64,000 nt of DNA from Pseudomonadota bacterium (GTDB taxonomy: Bacteria; Bdellovibrionota; Bacteriovoracia; Bacteriovoracales; Bacteriovoracaceae), in contig JAIYDL010000007.1 in NCBI GenBank assembly GCA_027487515.1, forward strand, positions 310,001-374,000. The letters run 5' to 3'. Shown here in pieces: positions 56,987 to 64,000 of the stretch (the first letter of the stretch is position 1; the number at the start of each line of letters is the position of its first letter). A model generated the notes under the pieces. It ran no database searches. It was not told the origin of the DNA and saw only the letters and a program-made list of their open reading frames with translations. A program made the translations under genes and the position numbers.

Positions 56987-58969
56987 ATGCGTCTAATCAT
57001 ACTCCTTTTTCTCTGCACCGGTCCCCTCTTCGCCGCCGCTCGAGATCCCCTGAAATCAATTCAACGCCACCGCCTTAAAAACGGGTTGAGCGTCGTCCTC
57101 GCTCCGGATTCTTCCGGAGACCTGGTCCACGTGAAGCTCCGAGTGGGCGTCGGAGTAGATCACGAAACGCGGGCCACTCTCGGCGTCTCTCACCTCTTAG
57201 AGCACATGCTGTTTCGAAACGAAGTCCTGAAAGACGACATGAGTTTTTCAGAGCTCATTAAAGAACGAGACGGGAGTGCGAACGGAGAAACCGCAGAGCA
57301 AGAAACGTCCTACTTCGCCACCGTCCCTAGGAGAGAGACGCGGTGGATCTTGGACCTCTTTCAAACGATGCTCCTCTCCCCGACGATTCGCGACAAATAC
57401 CTCGAGACGGAGAGGAAGACTGTGCTCCTCGAGATCGGGGAGCCGAGTCCGTTGATCCGACTCCTCGGGGTCGACCCTCTTCGGATCGTCTCGCCGGCCC
57501 ACCTCCAACCAACGCCTTTCTGGGAGGAGCACTTCGGGATCGTCGATCCCGCGCCGCACTCACTTTCCGAAGTGCAGCTCTCGACCCTGCGTCTCTCGCG
57601 GGCACAGATCGAGCACCACTACCGACGCTACTACGATCCCTCGAACATGCAGCTCACGGTCGGCGGTGCCTTCGACGCCGAAGCAGTTCTCGCTCACCTC
57701 GAGCGAACCTGGGGCCTTCATCCGTCGACCGGCATCGGCGACCAGCGCCACCGGAAAACCGGAACGCTCAGAGGGAAGCCGTTTCGCGACTTCTCGATCA
57801 GCGAAGAGCAAAGTGCCATCACCCTCGGATTCATGGTGGACCGGTTGAACCGCCGGGACCGCGAAGTTTTAGAATCCTACAGCCGCTACCTCGCCCATCG
57901 GCTGATGAAAAAAATCCGGAACCTCTCGGGCGAGACCTACACGGCGTTCGAGAGCAACGGCCTCTACGGCAACTTCGGTTACTTCACGATCAACCTTTCA
58001 ACCTCCCGGGAGCGGTTCCGCGAGAACCTTCTCTTCGTCCGAGGCCTTCTCTACCGCGAGCTCCGAGACGGCACTCTCTCGGATGCGGACATCCGAGAGG
58101 CCACGAGGCTCTACCTCAGTGGATTCGACCTCTGGGGCCGGGACGCGGAGGCCCGGGCGCAACTGGGCGATCTCATGGCCGAGCTCAACGACCACGACCA
58201 AGACTGGGTGACCCCCGGCGAGATCCTCCGCGGAGTGAGTCCGGAAGAGTACCGCCAAACTCTTGCGAAGTTCGCTCGAGAGGAGAACGAGTATCTCGCG
58301 GTGGCAGCGCCGGAGCTCTTTTTCTATGGGGACTACTACCTCTTCGGTGCGCTCCTTGCTCTGATCTTCCTGGGCCTCTACCAGCGCGTGCTGAAGCGCC
58401 CCTTCCACAACGATCGCATCCGCTGGGTTCGGAAAGTGCGCTTCCCACCGCTCCTGTTGCTGGAAATCGTCGTGGGCCTGGTGATCCTCGAACTCACCCT
58501 CCACGCGGCCTTCGTGTCACTCAGAGGGCTGGATTCGGTCCTGGGCCCCTCGCTCGGGATCTACGCACGCTACCTCGAGATCGTCGTAGAAACTTTTCTC
58601 CTGGTGACCGCGGCTCAGGCCGTGCTCTCCTACGTTCCACGGAAGCTCTACGTCATGGGGGATGTTCTCGTCATAAAAGGACTCTCGTTTTACTCCAGAA
58701 GAATTCCCCTGGAGGAGATCCGCGCGGTCCGGGCCGTTCCTTTGGGGTCCATCCTCCTGAGCGTTCGGCGCTGGCCCGCGCTCTGGGGTCGCTTTCACTT
58801 CTACGATCTTCGGTTCTGGAAGAAGGGTCTCCTGATCGAACTGGCCTCCGGGAGGGCCCACTACTTCAGCACGCAGGATCCGGACGCAGCTGCGCGAGAG
58901 CTGGCGCGGCTGTGTCCCGCGGGGTCTGATCCTTACTCGATGATCCCTTCGGCCTTGAGGAGCTCGTAG
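56987..58969 (+). CDS. M16 zinc peptidase with membrane segments and PH-like C-terminal domain
   Basis: 660 residues. Signal peptide (1-17). M16 domain about 25-435 with the inverted zinc motif HLLEH at 69-73 and the distant Glu in ETERKTVLLEI; a second, inactive half follows. After it come three membrane helices (about 444-463, 484-508 and 525-545), then a beta-rich stretch (about 550-645: VMGDVLVIKGLSFYSRRIPLEEI) that resembles a bacterial PH domain. M16 peptidases with such an anchor are unusual. The topology predicts a periplasmic protease and a cytoplasmic PH-like part. The 3' end overlaps the HD gene by 37 bases. Confidence 0.85.
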   Translation: MRLIILLFLCTGPLFAAARDPLKSIQRHRLKNGLSVVLAPDSSGDLVHVKLRVGVGVDHETRATLGVSHLLEHMLFRNEVLKDDMSFSELIKERDGSANGETAEQETSYFATVPRRETRWILDLFQTMLLSPTIRDKYLETERKTVLLEIGEPSPLIRLLGVDPLRIVSPAHLQPTPFWEEHFGIVDPAPHSLSEVQLSTLRLSRAQIEHHYRRYYDPSNMQLTVGGAFDAEAVLAHLERTWGLHPSTGIGDQRHRKTGTLRGKPFRDFSISEEQSAITLGFMVDRLNRRDREVLESYSRYLAHRLMKKIRNLSGETYTAFESNGLYGNFGYFTINLSTSRERFRENLLFVRGLLYRELRDGTLSDADIREATRLYLSGFDLWGRDAEARAQLGDLMAELNDHDQDWVTPGEILRGVSPEEYRQTLAKFAREENEYLAVAAPELFFYGDYYLFGALLALIFLGLYQRVLKRPFHNDRIRWVRKVRFPPLLLLEIVVGLVILELTLHAAFVSLRGLDSVLGPSLGIYARYLEIVVETFLLVTAAQAVLSYVPRKLYVMGDVLVIKGLSFYSRRIPLEEIRAVRAVPLGSILLSVRRWPALWGRFHFYDLRFWKKGLLIELASGRAHYFSTQDPDAAARELARLCPAGSDPYSMIPSALRSS

Positions 58970-60354
58970 GCCGAATCCGAGCAGTAGACATTCGGAACGA
59001 AGTTAAACTTCTGCTGAAGGTCCGAGATGATCGAATTCTCGACGTCACCGAGGAGCTTCACGTCTCCGTCTTCGAGCATGATCTTCGCCGGGTCCCGCTC
59101 GAGGAGCAGGTTCTCGTTGGTCTTGCCCTTCACGAGCTTACGCCGGGACTTCACGAAGACGATGTGCTTGGTGGGGAGGTCCTCCACGATCCAGTCCATC
59201 GCCGTGCCCTTTTTCTTCAGGAGTTCCTTGATCTCACGGATTTTTTCTTCCGCTCGCTTCATGATCTTCTCGAGGACGTGATCCTCATCCTGATTCAAGA
59301 TCCGCTGCTTAAACTCCTCGCACTTCACGGTCCGTGGCGCCTTCTCGAAGAGAAGACAGTGCGCGAGGTCCTTCATGCGCGGGTTCCGATCGAAGCTCCC
59401 ATCGGTGTAGCAGCGATGGACCTGCTGCATGAAGTACTGGTCGTTGAACGTGTAGAAGTTGTCGGGCTCGGATTCGATCATCTCCATGAGCTTTGAGTAG
59501 GTGTAGATCTGCCCCTTCTCCAGCATGTAGAAACAGAGCTCTTCCGCGATGGCGTCGAAGCGAGCACCGCGCGCGGACCGGATGACCTGGGAGTACCAGG
59601 CAAACCGGGCCATGAGGAAGTCTTCCACGGCGTGGAGTGCGTTGTGTCCGATGGCCAGGATGTCATGGCCATTGACCGAGGCGACTCGGAAGTGATGCAA
59701 CAGGTAGTCCCGGTCGTAGGTCCCGTACTTGATGCCGGAGTAGTGCGCGTCCCGGAGGAGGTAGTCCATCCGGTCGCAGTCGACCTCGGAATGAAGGATC
59801 TGATTGGCGAGGATCGAGGGGTCAATACCTTTCACCAGGTTCGAGATCTTCTGGGGGTCGATCTTATACTTCTTAAGCACGTAGGTGATCCCGCGTGGAT
59901 AATCGGTGTTCTTGATGATGTAGGAGCCGAGGTGCTCGTGGTCGTCGGGGTGGCGTTTCCCGTTCTTATCGTTGGTGGTCTCACCGTACCGGATGTAGGC
60001 CATCTCCGTGGTGTGGGAGAACATGAAAGTCCCCAGGTCGTGGAGGAGCGCCGCGAGTCTGATGCTCTGGTGGAAGGACTTCTCGGCCGATGCTACTTCG
60101 TCGTTAAAAAGGTCCACCTCCGGGACGGCCTTCCCGAGCCGCTGGAGGATTTTGTGAGCATTGAACATCACCCCGATGGAGTGACCGAACCGGGAATGCT
60201 CTGCTCCCGGGAAGGTATAGAAAGTGAAGCCGAGTTGCTTGATCCAACGGAGTCGCTGATAGAAGGGAGTGTGAATGATCTCCCACTCGAGGCTTGTGAG
60301 GTGAATGAATCCGTAGAGCGGGTCGAAAACGATTTTAGTCTTGGAGACGTCCAT
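58933..60354 (-). CDS. HD-superfamily phosphohydrolase (COG1078, dGTPase-like)
   Basis: 473 residues. HD motifs: His53 and His58 in EHSRFGHSIG, His105-Asp106 in LLHDLGTFMFSHTTE, and an Asp in SEVDCDRMDYLLRDAHYSG, which is the family signature. The region after 340 is helical and charged. Such enzymes hydrolyse dNTPs or signal nucleotides. The start at ATG 60354 is preceded by a terminator for the small upstream gene. Substrate unknown. Confidence 0.88.
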   Translation of the reverse strand: MDVSKTKIVFDPLYGFIHLTSLEWEIIHTPFYQRLRWIKQLGFTFYTFPGAEHSRFGHSIGVMFNAHKILQRLGKAVPEVDLFNDEVASAEKSFHQSIRLAALLHDLGTFMFSHTTEMAYIRYGETTNDKNGKRHPDDHEHLGSYIIKNTDYPRGITYVLKKYKIDPQKISNLVKGIDPSILANQILHSEVDCDRMDYLLRDAHYSGIKYGTYDRDYLLHHFRVASVNGHDILAIGHNALHAVEDFLMARFAWYSQVIRSARGARFDAIAEELCFYMLEKGQIYTYSKLMEMIESEPDNFYTFNDQYFMQQVHRCYTDGSFDRNPRMKDLAHCLLFEKAPRTVKCEEFKQRILNQDEDHVLEKIMKRAEEKIREIKELLKKKGTAMDWIVEDLPTKHIVFVKSRRKLVKGKTNENLLLERDPAKIMLEDGDVKLLGDVENSIISDLQQKFNFVPNVYCSDSAYELLKAEGIIE

Positions 60355-60371
60355 GTGTGGTTCCAGGCGAG

Positions 60372-60401
60372 AAAAAAAGGAGCTCCTTCGGTGGAGCTCC
60401 T
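60372..60401 (-). terminator. Intrinsic terminator after the 73-residue gene
   Basis: Minus strand: AGGAGCTCC, loop ACCGAA, GGAGCTCCT, followed by seven T and a C. It begins 11 bases after the stop at 60412 and ends 18 bases before the HD gene start. Confidence 0.85.
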
Positions 60402-60411
60402 GGAGTGCGGG

Positions 60412-60633
60412 TTACTGTAAAGTTTTGGAACGCTTGCCTTTTCTCACTTTGGCCACTTTCGAGATCGCGTATTCCATGAGCATGAGAGCCTCCCGGCGCA
60501 GACCATTGTCGTGGATGTAGCGGTAGAAGTTTTCGATGTCTCCGTTCGAGCGGAAGTTCTTGATGGTCATGACCTCGGGAACCGCCGGGGCCACTTTCTC
60601 TTCCGTCGCTGGGGTGATCGTCGTCTTAGACAT
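60412..60633 (-). CDS. Small hypothetical protein
   Basis: 73 residues, basic at the end (RKGKRSKTLQ), helical in the middle (GDIENFYRYIHDNGLRREALMLMEY split over 31-55). No signal peptide. GGAG lies before the ATG and a strong terminator follows, so the gene is complete as a single unit. No family recognised. Confidence 0.65.
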   Translation of the reverse strand: MSKTTITPATEEKVAPAVPEVMTIKNFRSNGDIENFYRYIHDNGLRREALMLMEYAISKVAKVRKGKRSKTLQ

Positions 60634-60684
60634 AAATGCTCCTGTTCATTGTAGTTTACTTTTTCTTGCCTAACTCTTCAAATC

Positions 60685-62175
60685 TTATTGTGCTTCACGG
60701 GCCTCGATCATGCCGTAGCTATGAAGCTTGTTATAGAGAGTCTTCACCGTAATTCCAAGAGCTTTAGCTGCACGAGTCTTATTCCCACCGAGATGCTGAA
60801 GAGTGTCAACGATGTGCTTCTTCTCGAGATCAAAGAGAGTAAACTCCTGATAGATCGGCTTCTCTTCGACTTTCTCTACCTTCACTTCCTGAGCAAACTC
60901 CGGCAGATGCGCAGCCTCAATGTACTGACCGTCAGTGAGGATGTATGTGCGCTCCATCACATTCTTCAATTCGTGAGCATTCCCTGGCCAGAAGTAGGTC
61001 GTGAGTTTTTCGATCGCGGCCGAGGTAAGGACTTTCTTCTCAACTTTTCCGTGATTCAGGAAGTACTCCGCCATGACTTTCACGTCTTCCTGGCGGTCGC
61101 GGAGGGCCGGAATCTTCATCCCGACAGTGTTGAGCCGGTAGAAGAGGTCTTCCTTAAAGGCGCCGGTTTCAACCAGACTCTTCAAGCAGGTCTTAGACGT
61201 CGCGATGAGGCGGACGTTCAACGCAACTTTCTGATCCGTGTCCACCGTGATCATTTCGCCGGCGACGAGGGAGCGCAGAAGCTTCGTTTGTATGTTGAGG
61301 GAGCATGAACCGATGTCATCGATGATGAGCGTCCCGCCGTTCGCCTGGAGCATGAGACCTTTCGAAGAAAAGATCTCTCGGTCGAGCTGGGCTTCGCTGA
61401 AGGCACCGCAGGAAGCGACCACGACCGCACCCTTACGACCCGACCAGTTATGGATCTTCCGTGCGAGGATTTTCTTCCCCACTCCGTGTTGACCTTCGAG
61501 GAGCACTGGGAAATCTTGCGCCGCAATTTTCTTAGCCGTTTGAACGACCTCGAGGAAGCTTTTTGAGAGTCCCATCATCTGCGAATTATCTTCAAAGGAT
61601 TTGGTCATCTGAATCTCGACCCGGTTCGAGAGTTCTTTCTCCCGGGCCTCGATCTTCTGGAGGAGTTCGCGGTTAAGATTCTTCGCCATGAGAAACAAGT
61701 GCATGTTCCGGATCGGCGACTGGAGCTGTTGCAAGATTTCATTCAGAGTCACGAGGTCGGCTTCTCCGAAGTTGCGGTCTTTCTTAAGAGACTGAACGTT
61801 CAGCGTACCGATGACAGAACCTTCGACGATGATCGGGAGGCAGAGCTCTGCTTCAACCGCATCGTCCCGGTAACCGTTGACCGCGATCGGATCGCGCTTA
61901 ACCGAATTCGAGTAGTACGCACGCTTCATCCGAGCAACGTAGCCCGCGACACCCTGGCCCTTGTTGAAGAGGCGAGCGGCCGAAAGAGCAGAGCCATTTT
62001 CGGCGATCAAGCGCGTAGAGCCATCGGAGAGGACTTCGAAGCCAAGAACTTTGTATTCACCCATGACTTCCTGGACGTAGCTCGAGAGCTTCGAGAAGAA
62101 GACAACTTCATCGAGGTTCGAGAGAAGAACTGTTGAAAGAGTAGCAAGTTCATTCTGATGAGCAGCTGTTTTCAT
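60685..62175 (-). CDS. NtrC-type AAA+ regulator lacking the GAFTGA loop
   Basis: 496 residues: GAF domain (about 15-165), a linker helix, an AAA+ domain (about 205-430) and a Fis-type HTH (about 455-490, TRAAKALGITVKTLYNKL). Walker A is GQHGVGKK, Walker B GGTLIIDD, and sensor LFYRLN is present. Between SCGAFSEAQLDREIF and GGTL the usual FGHEKGAFTGA loop that contacts sigma-54 is absent: about 11 residues instead of about 27. It may not activate sigma-54 promoters. The promoter at 62239-62267 is close to consensus. Confidence 0.88.
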   Translation of the reverse strand: MKTAAHQNELATLSTVLLSNLDEVVFFSKLSSYVQEVMGEYKVLGFEVLSDGSTRLIAENGSALSAARLFNKGQGVAGYVARMKRAYYSNSVKRDPIAVNGYRDDAVEAELCLPIIVEGSVIGTLNVQSLKKDRNFGEADLVTLNEILQQLQSPIRNMHLFLMAKNLNRELLQKIEAREKELSNRVEIQMTKSFEDNSQMMGLSKSFLEVVQTAKKIAAQDFPVLLEGQHGVGKKILARKIHNWSGRKGAVVVASCGAFSEAQLDREIFSSKGLMLQANGGTLIIDDIGSCSLNIQTKLLRSLVAGEMITVDTDQKVALNVRLIATSKTCLKSLVETGAFKEDLFYRLNTVGMKIPALRDRQEDVKVMAEYFLNHGKVEKKVLTSAAIEKLTTYFWPGNAHELKNVMERTYILTDGQYIEAAHLPEFAQEVKVEKVEEKPIYQEFTLFDLEKKHIVDTLQHLGGNKTRAAKALGITVKTLYNKLHSYGMIEAREAQ

Positions 62176-62238
62176 GTGGATCCCCTTTACACTTAAATCT
62201 TCAATGTGTTTAAAAATTACACAGTGCGTTATGGGGAT

Positions 62239-62267
62239 ATATTACAGGCTGGCTGAAAAATTTACAA
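62239..62267 (-). promoter_or_regulatory. Sigma-70-like promoter for the NtrC-type regulator
   Basis: Minus strand: TTGTAA at 62267-62262, 17-base spacer, TAATAT at 62244-62239. The leader of about 55 bases carries AAAGGGG before ATG 62175. Confidence 0.6.
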
Positions 62268-62316
62268 GACCATTTTGCTGCGGTGTTTAAAGTTTCTTCG
62301 AAAAAATTAGCAATTC

Positions 62317-63669
62317 CTAGAGGTTAGTCCACTGAGGAGAGAAGCATTGACCAAAATCCTGGGTCAATTGCCCTAAAATCTCCCCTTCTCTGTTCATGAT
62401 ATAGACATCTTGAACGGCCTTACGACGACTTAGCATCCGCTTTGACGAAAAAATGATGAACTCACCGTCAGGCGAGAAGGTGGGTTCTTCGTTCGAGCCG
62501 AACCCCTTGGTGAGGCGGACTAAGTTGTTCCCATCGGCGCCGATCCGGTAAAGGTCAAAGCCGTTGTCGACCCAGGAGGTGAAAACGATCTCCTTCCCAT
62601 CCGGCGAAAACCTCGGAGTCGCATTGAACTGGCCCACGAAAGAAATCCGCTTCACGTCCTTCTCGGTTTCGGAGGGATTCAAGGTGTAGATGTGGGCCCG
62701 CCCTGAGCGGTTCGTGAGGAAGGTCATGAGAGACCCATCTCGAGTCATCGAGGGATCCACATCGTCCCCGTAGTGGGAGGTGATTTTCCGCATGCGACCG
62801 GAGGAGACATTGAGTTCATAGATGTCGGCGTTTCCACTGAACGAGAGAGTCAGATAGATCGTGTCTTGAGTGGCGCCGAAGATGGCGCCGGAGTTAATCC
62901 CAGGCCGATCGGAGATGGTCGTGAGCTTCTTGGTCTTGAGGTCGAGGAGCTTGAGGTCAATGTTCTTCAGAACTCGGACCTTCGTCCGGGAGACTTCCCT
63001 CCTCGAAGCGATCAGAGAGAACATGATCTTCGAGTTGTCCGGAGAGATCGAGGGAGAGAGGACGACAGAATTGAAGTTCGTGAGCTTGTCGACTCGGCGA
63101 CCATCGAAGTCCATGAGGTAGAGTTCTTTTTCAATCTCCTTGCCGCTGGTGCGGTCCGAGATGAAGAGGATCTTCGATTTAAAGATCGACGGCTTCCCCG
63201 TCACCGATCGGTAGAGTGCGTCGGCGATACCGTGGGCAGTGGGCCTAAGCCCATCCGAGGAGACTCGGACCTTGCCGGAGTACAGTTCTTTTTTTGCGAG
63301 CACCGACCAGACCTTGAAGCTCGCGTCCACGCTCTGCCCCGGCCCCGGATCCATGCGTCCGGCGACGAAAAAGCTCACGCCATTGGCCTGCCACTTCTCG
63401 AGCTCTGGAGTAGAGAATGAATTCTTCCCCTTCTCCACGTAGTCGACGGCGTTGAACTTATGCTTATAGAAAAGGAAGTCGTTCCGGAGCACCTCGAGGA
63501 GTTCGGCAGAGACGCGCTTCTGATCCCCGGAGAGGGCCCCGAGTTCCGGGTCGTCGATGACGAGCTTGGCCTTGTCCTGCTCGGCCTGGCCCACGGCGAT
63601 GACCGCGTCCTGACCCAGGGCGAGCTGCGAAGCGAGGAACAACAGGAAAAAGAAAACTGTGTGTTTCAT
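62317..63669 (-). CDS. tolB: Tol-Pal system beta-propeller protein TolB
   Basis: 450 residues. Signal peptide (1-19, ending ALG), an N-terminal alpha/beta domain (about 20-160) and a six-bladed WD40-like/TolB propeller with the repeat pattern SPDGxxIVFTS: SPSISPDNSKIMFSL, TPRFSPDGKEIVFTS, EPTFSPDGEFIIFSS. It bridges TolA and Pal at the septum for outer-membrane constriction. It follows the TolA-like gene by nine bases, the normal order. Confidence 0.94.
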   Translation of the reverse strand: MKHTVFFFLLFLASQLALGQDAVIAVGQAEQDKAKLVIDDPELGALSGDQKRVSAELLEVLRNDFLFYKHKFNAVDYVEKGKNSFSTPELEKWQANGVSFFVAGRMDPGPGQSVDASFKVWSVLAKKELYSGKVRVSSDGLRPTAHGIADALYRSVTGKPSIFKSKILFISDRTSGKEIEKELYLMDFDGRRVDKLTNFNSVVLSPSISPDNSKIMFSLIASRREVSRTKVRVLKNIDLKLLDLKTKKLTTISDRPGINSGAIFGATQDTIYLTLSFSGNADIYELNVSSGRMRKITSHYGDDVDPSMTRDGSLMTFLTNRSGRAHIYTLNPSETEKDVKRISFVGQFNATPRFSPDGKEIVFTSWVDNGFDLYRIGADGNNLVRLTKGFGSNEEPTFSPDGEFIIFSSKRMLSRRKAVQDVYIMNREGEILGQLTQDFGQCFSPQWTNL

Positions 63670-63678
63670 GGGTCGTCC

Positions 63679-64000
63679 TTAGATCGGAAAGCCCAGGATG
63701 ATCCCCGAGCTAGTGAGCCGCGCACCGACTTCGGCGGACGGCGTGGGAAACGTCGAATCCCGGATGGCCTTCTCGGCCCGTGCATCGAACTCCGAAACTC
63801 CCGAGGACTCCTGGAGCTCAAGCTTCAGAAGCTTCCCTTCGGGCGAGAGATAAATCTTGATCCGGCAACGAAGGTCTTGTTTAAGGAGGAAGTCCGGGAG
63901 CTTCCAGTAGGGCCTGATGACTCCGGGAATATTCTGCACGTACGCCGCGAAGGCCGAGGCCTGCTCGTCGCTGTAGTCTCCGACGAGGGCCGAGCCTTTG
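63679..64000 (-). CDS. tolA: TolA/TonB C-terminal domain protein, 5' part outside window
   Basis: The frame stays open to the window edge; 106 C-terminal residues are visible. The segment AAYVQNIPGVIRPYWKLPD and RCRIKIYLSPEGKLLKLELQ with SGVSEFDARAEKAIRDSTFP is the TolA/TonB C-terminal fold. Position directly before tolB favours TolA over TonB. TolA links the TolQR motor to Pal and TolB across the periplasm. The N-terminal anchor and linker are not in the window. Confidence 0.7.
   Translation of the reverse strand, partial: KGSALVGDYSDEQASAFAAYVQNIPGVIRPYWKLPDFLLKQDLRCRIKIYLSPEGKLLKLELQESSGVSEFDARAEKAIRDSTFPTPSAEVGARLTSSGIILGFPI

Noticed and set aside
57343..58929. 528-codon open frame within the M16 gene in another frame
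   Set aside because: Extremely Pro/Arg-rich with no domain or ribosome site; a by-product of the high GC content of the M16 coding frame.
1..64000. Search for tRNA, rRNA, CRISPR repeats, insertion sequences and phage genes
   Set aside because: No cloverleaf-like intergenic sequence, no regularly spaced direct repeats outside the coding repeats listed, no transposase, integrase or capsid-like protein seen.

Overview
The window reads as chromosomal DNA of a Gram-negative, motile, predator-like delta-type proteobacterium, most likely a member of the Bdellovibrionota. This placement is inferred from gene content: many secreted proteins and lipoproteins of unknown family, a MotAB stator, FtsEX with an EnvC-like partner, TolA/TolB, many degenerate signalling proteins, and several promoter-like sites of FliA (sigma-28) type. 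No database search was possible. Coding density is high, starts are often GTG or TTG, and most gene junctions overlap by 1 to 4 bases. I see no rRNA, tRNA, CRISPR array, prophage or insertion sequence.

Layout. 1-4117 (minus): a cut-off outer-membrane-type protein, a lipoprotein, an aminotransferase, coaD, rsmD and a hypothetical gene. 4314-7594 (plus): a large protein resembling an inactive type I adenine methylase with a specificity-like domain, coupled to dtd. 7640-12052: a degenerate sensor kinase, a TonB-like protein that seems to start at CTG, an ECF-sigma/anti-sigma pair and a lipoprotein. 12049-18845 (minus): gshB, a zinc aminopeptidase, a YbaN-type protein, miaB, and a five-gene chain joined by 4-base overlaps (yciB, LOG protein, GNAT, unknown, CPBP protease). 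18859-23113: WYL regulator, RluA-type pseudouridine synthase, motB, motA and small genes. 23287-28139 (minus): a replication/ribosome operon whose first gene fuses ribosomal proteins bS6 and bS18 into one frame, followed by a DUF2232 membrane protein, rplI, dnaB and pabB.

28315-41730 is the accessory-looking part: a membrane protein with a Gly-rich linker, three tandem secreted proteins with paired cysteines in a 62-residue repeat, icd with a small upstream membrane-peptide gene and a divergent LysR gene, a YwqK/MORN-like protein, a protein of four 50-residue repeats, a lipoprotein, two DUF3015 proteins and a DUF4105 protein whose signal peptide is encoded across an intrinsic terminator.

41737-49085: an RNase E/G gene preceded by an inverted repeat that can hide its ribosome binding site, then a nucleoside salvage group (nupC, deoA, punA, cdd) and a DnaQ-type exonuclease. 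49086-56841 (minus) is a seven-gene operon: ftsE, ftsX, envC-like, ctpA, xseA, an active-looking LytM peptidase and an incomplete histidine kinase. 56987-64000: an M16 peptidase carrying membrane segments and a PH-like domain, an HD phosphohydrolase, a small protein, an NtrC-type regulator lacking the sigma-54 contact loop, tolB and the 3' part of a tolA-like gene.

The most notable observations are the bS6-bS18 fusion, the inactive methylase-like protein, the RNase E/G leader hairpin, the terminator inside a signal-peptide coding sequence, the cysteine-repeat family and the set of sigma-28-like promoters.
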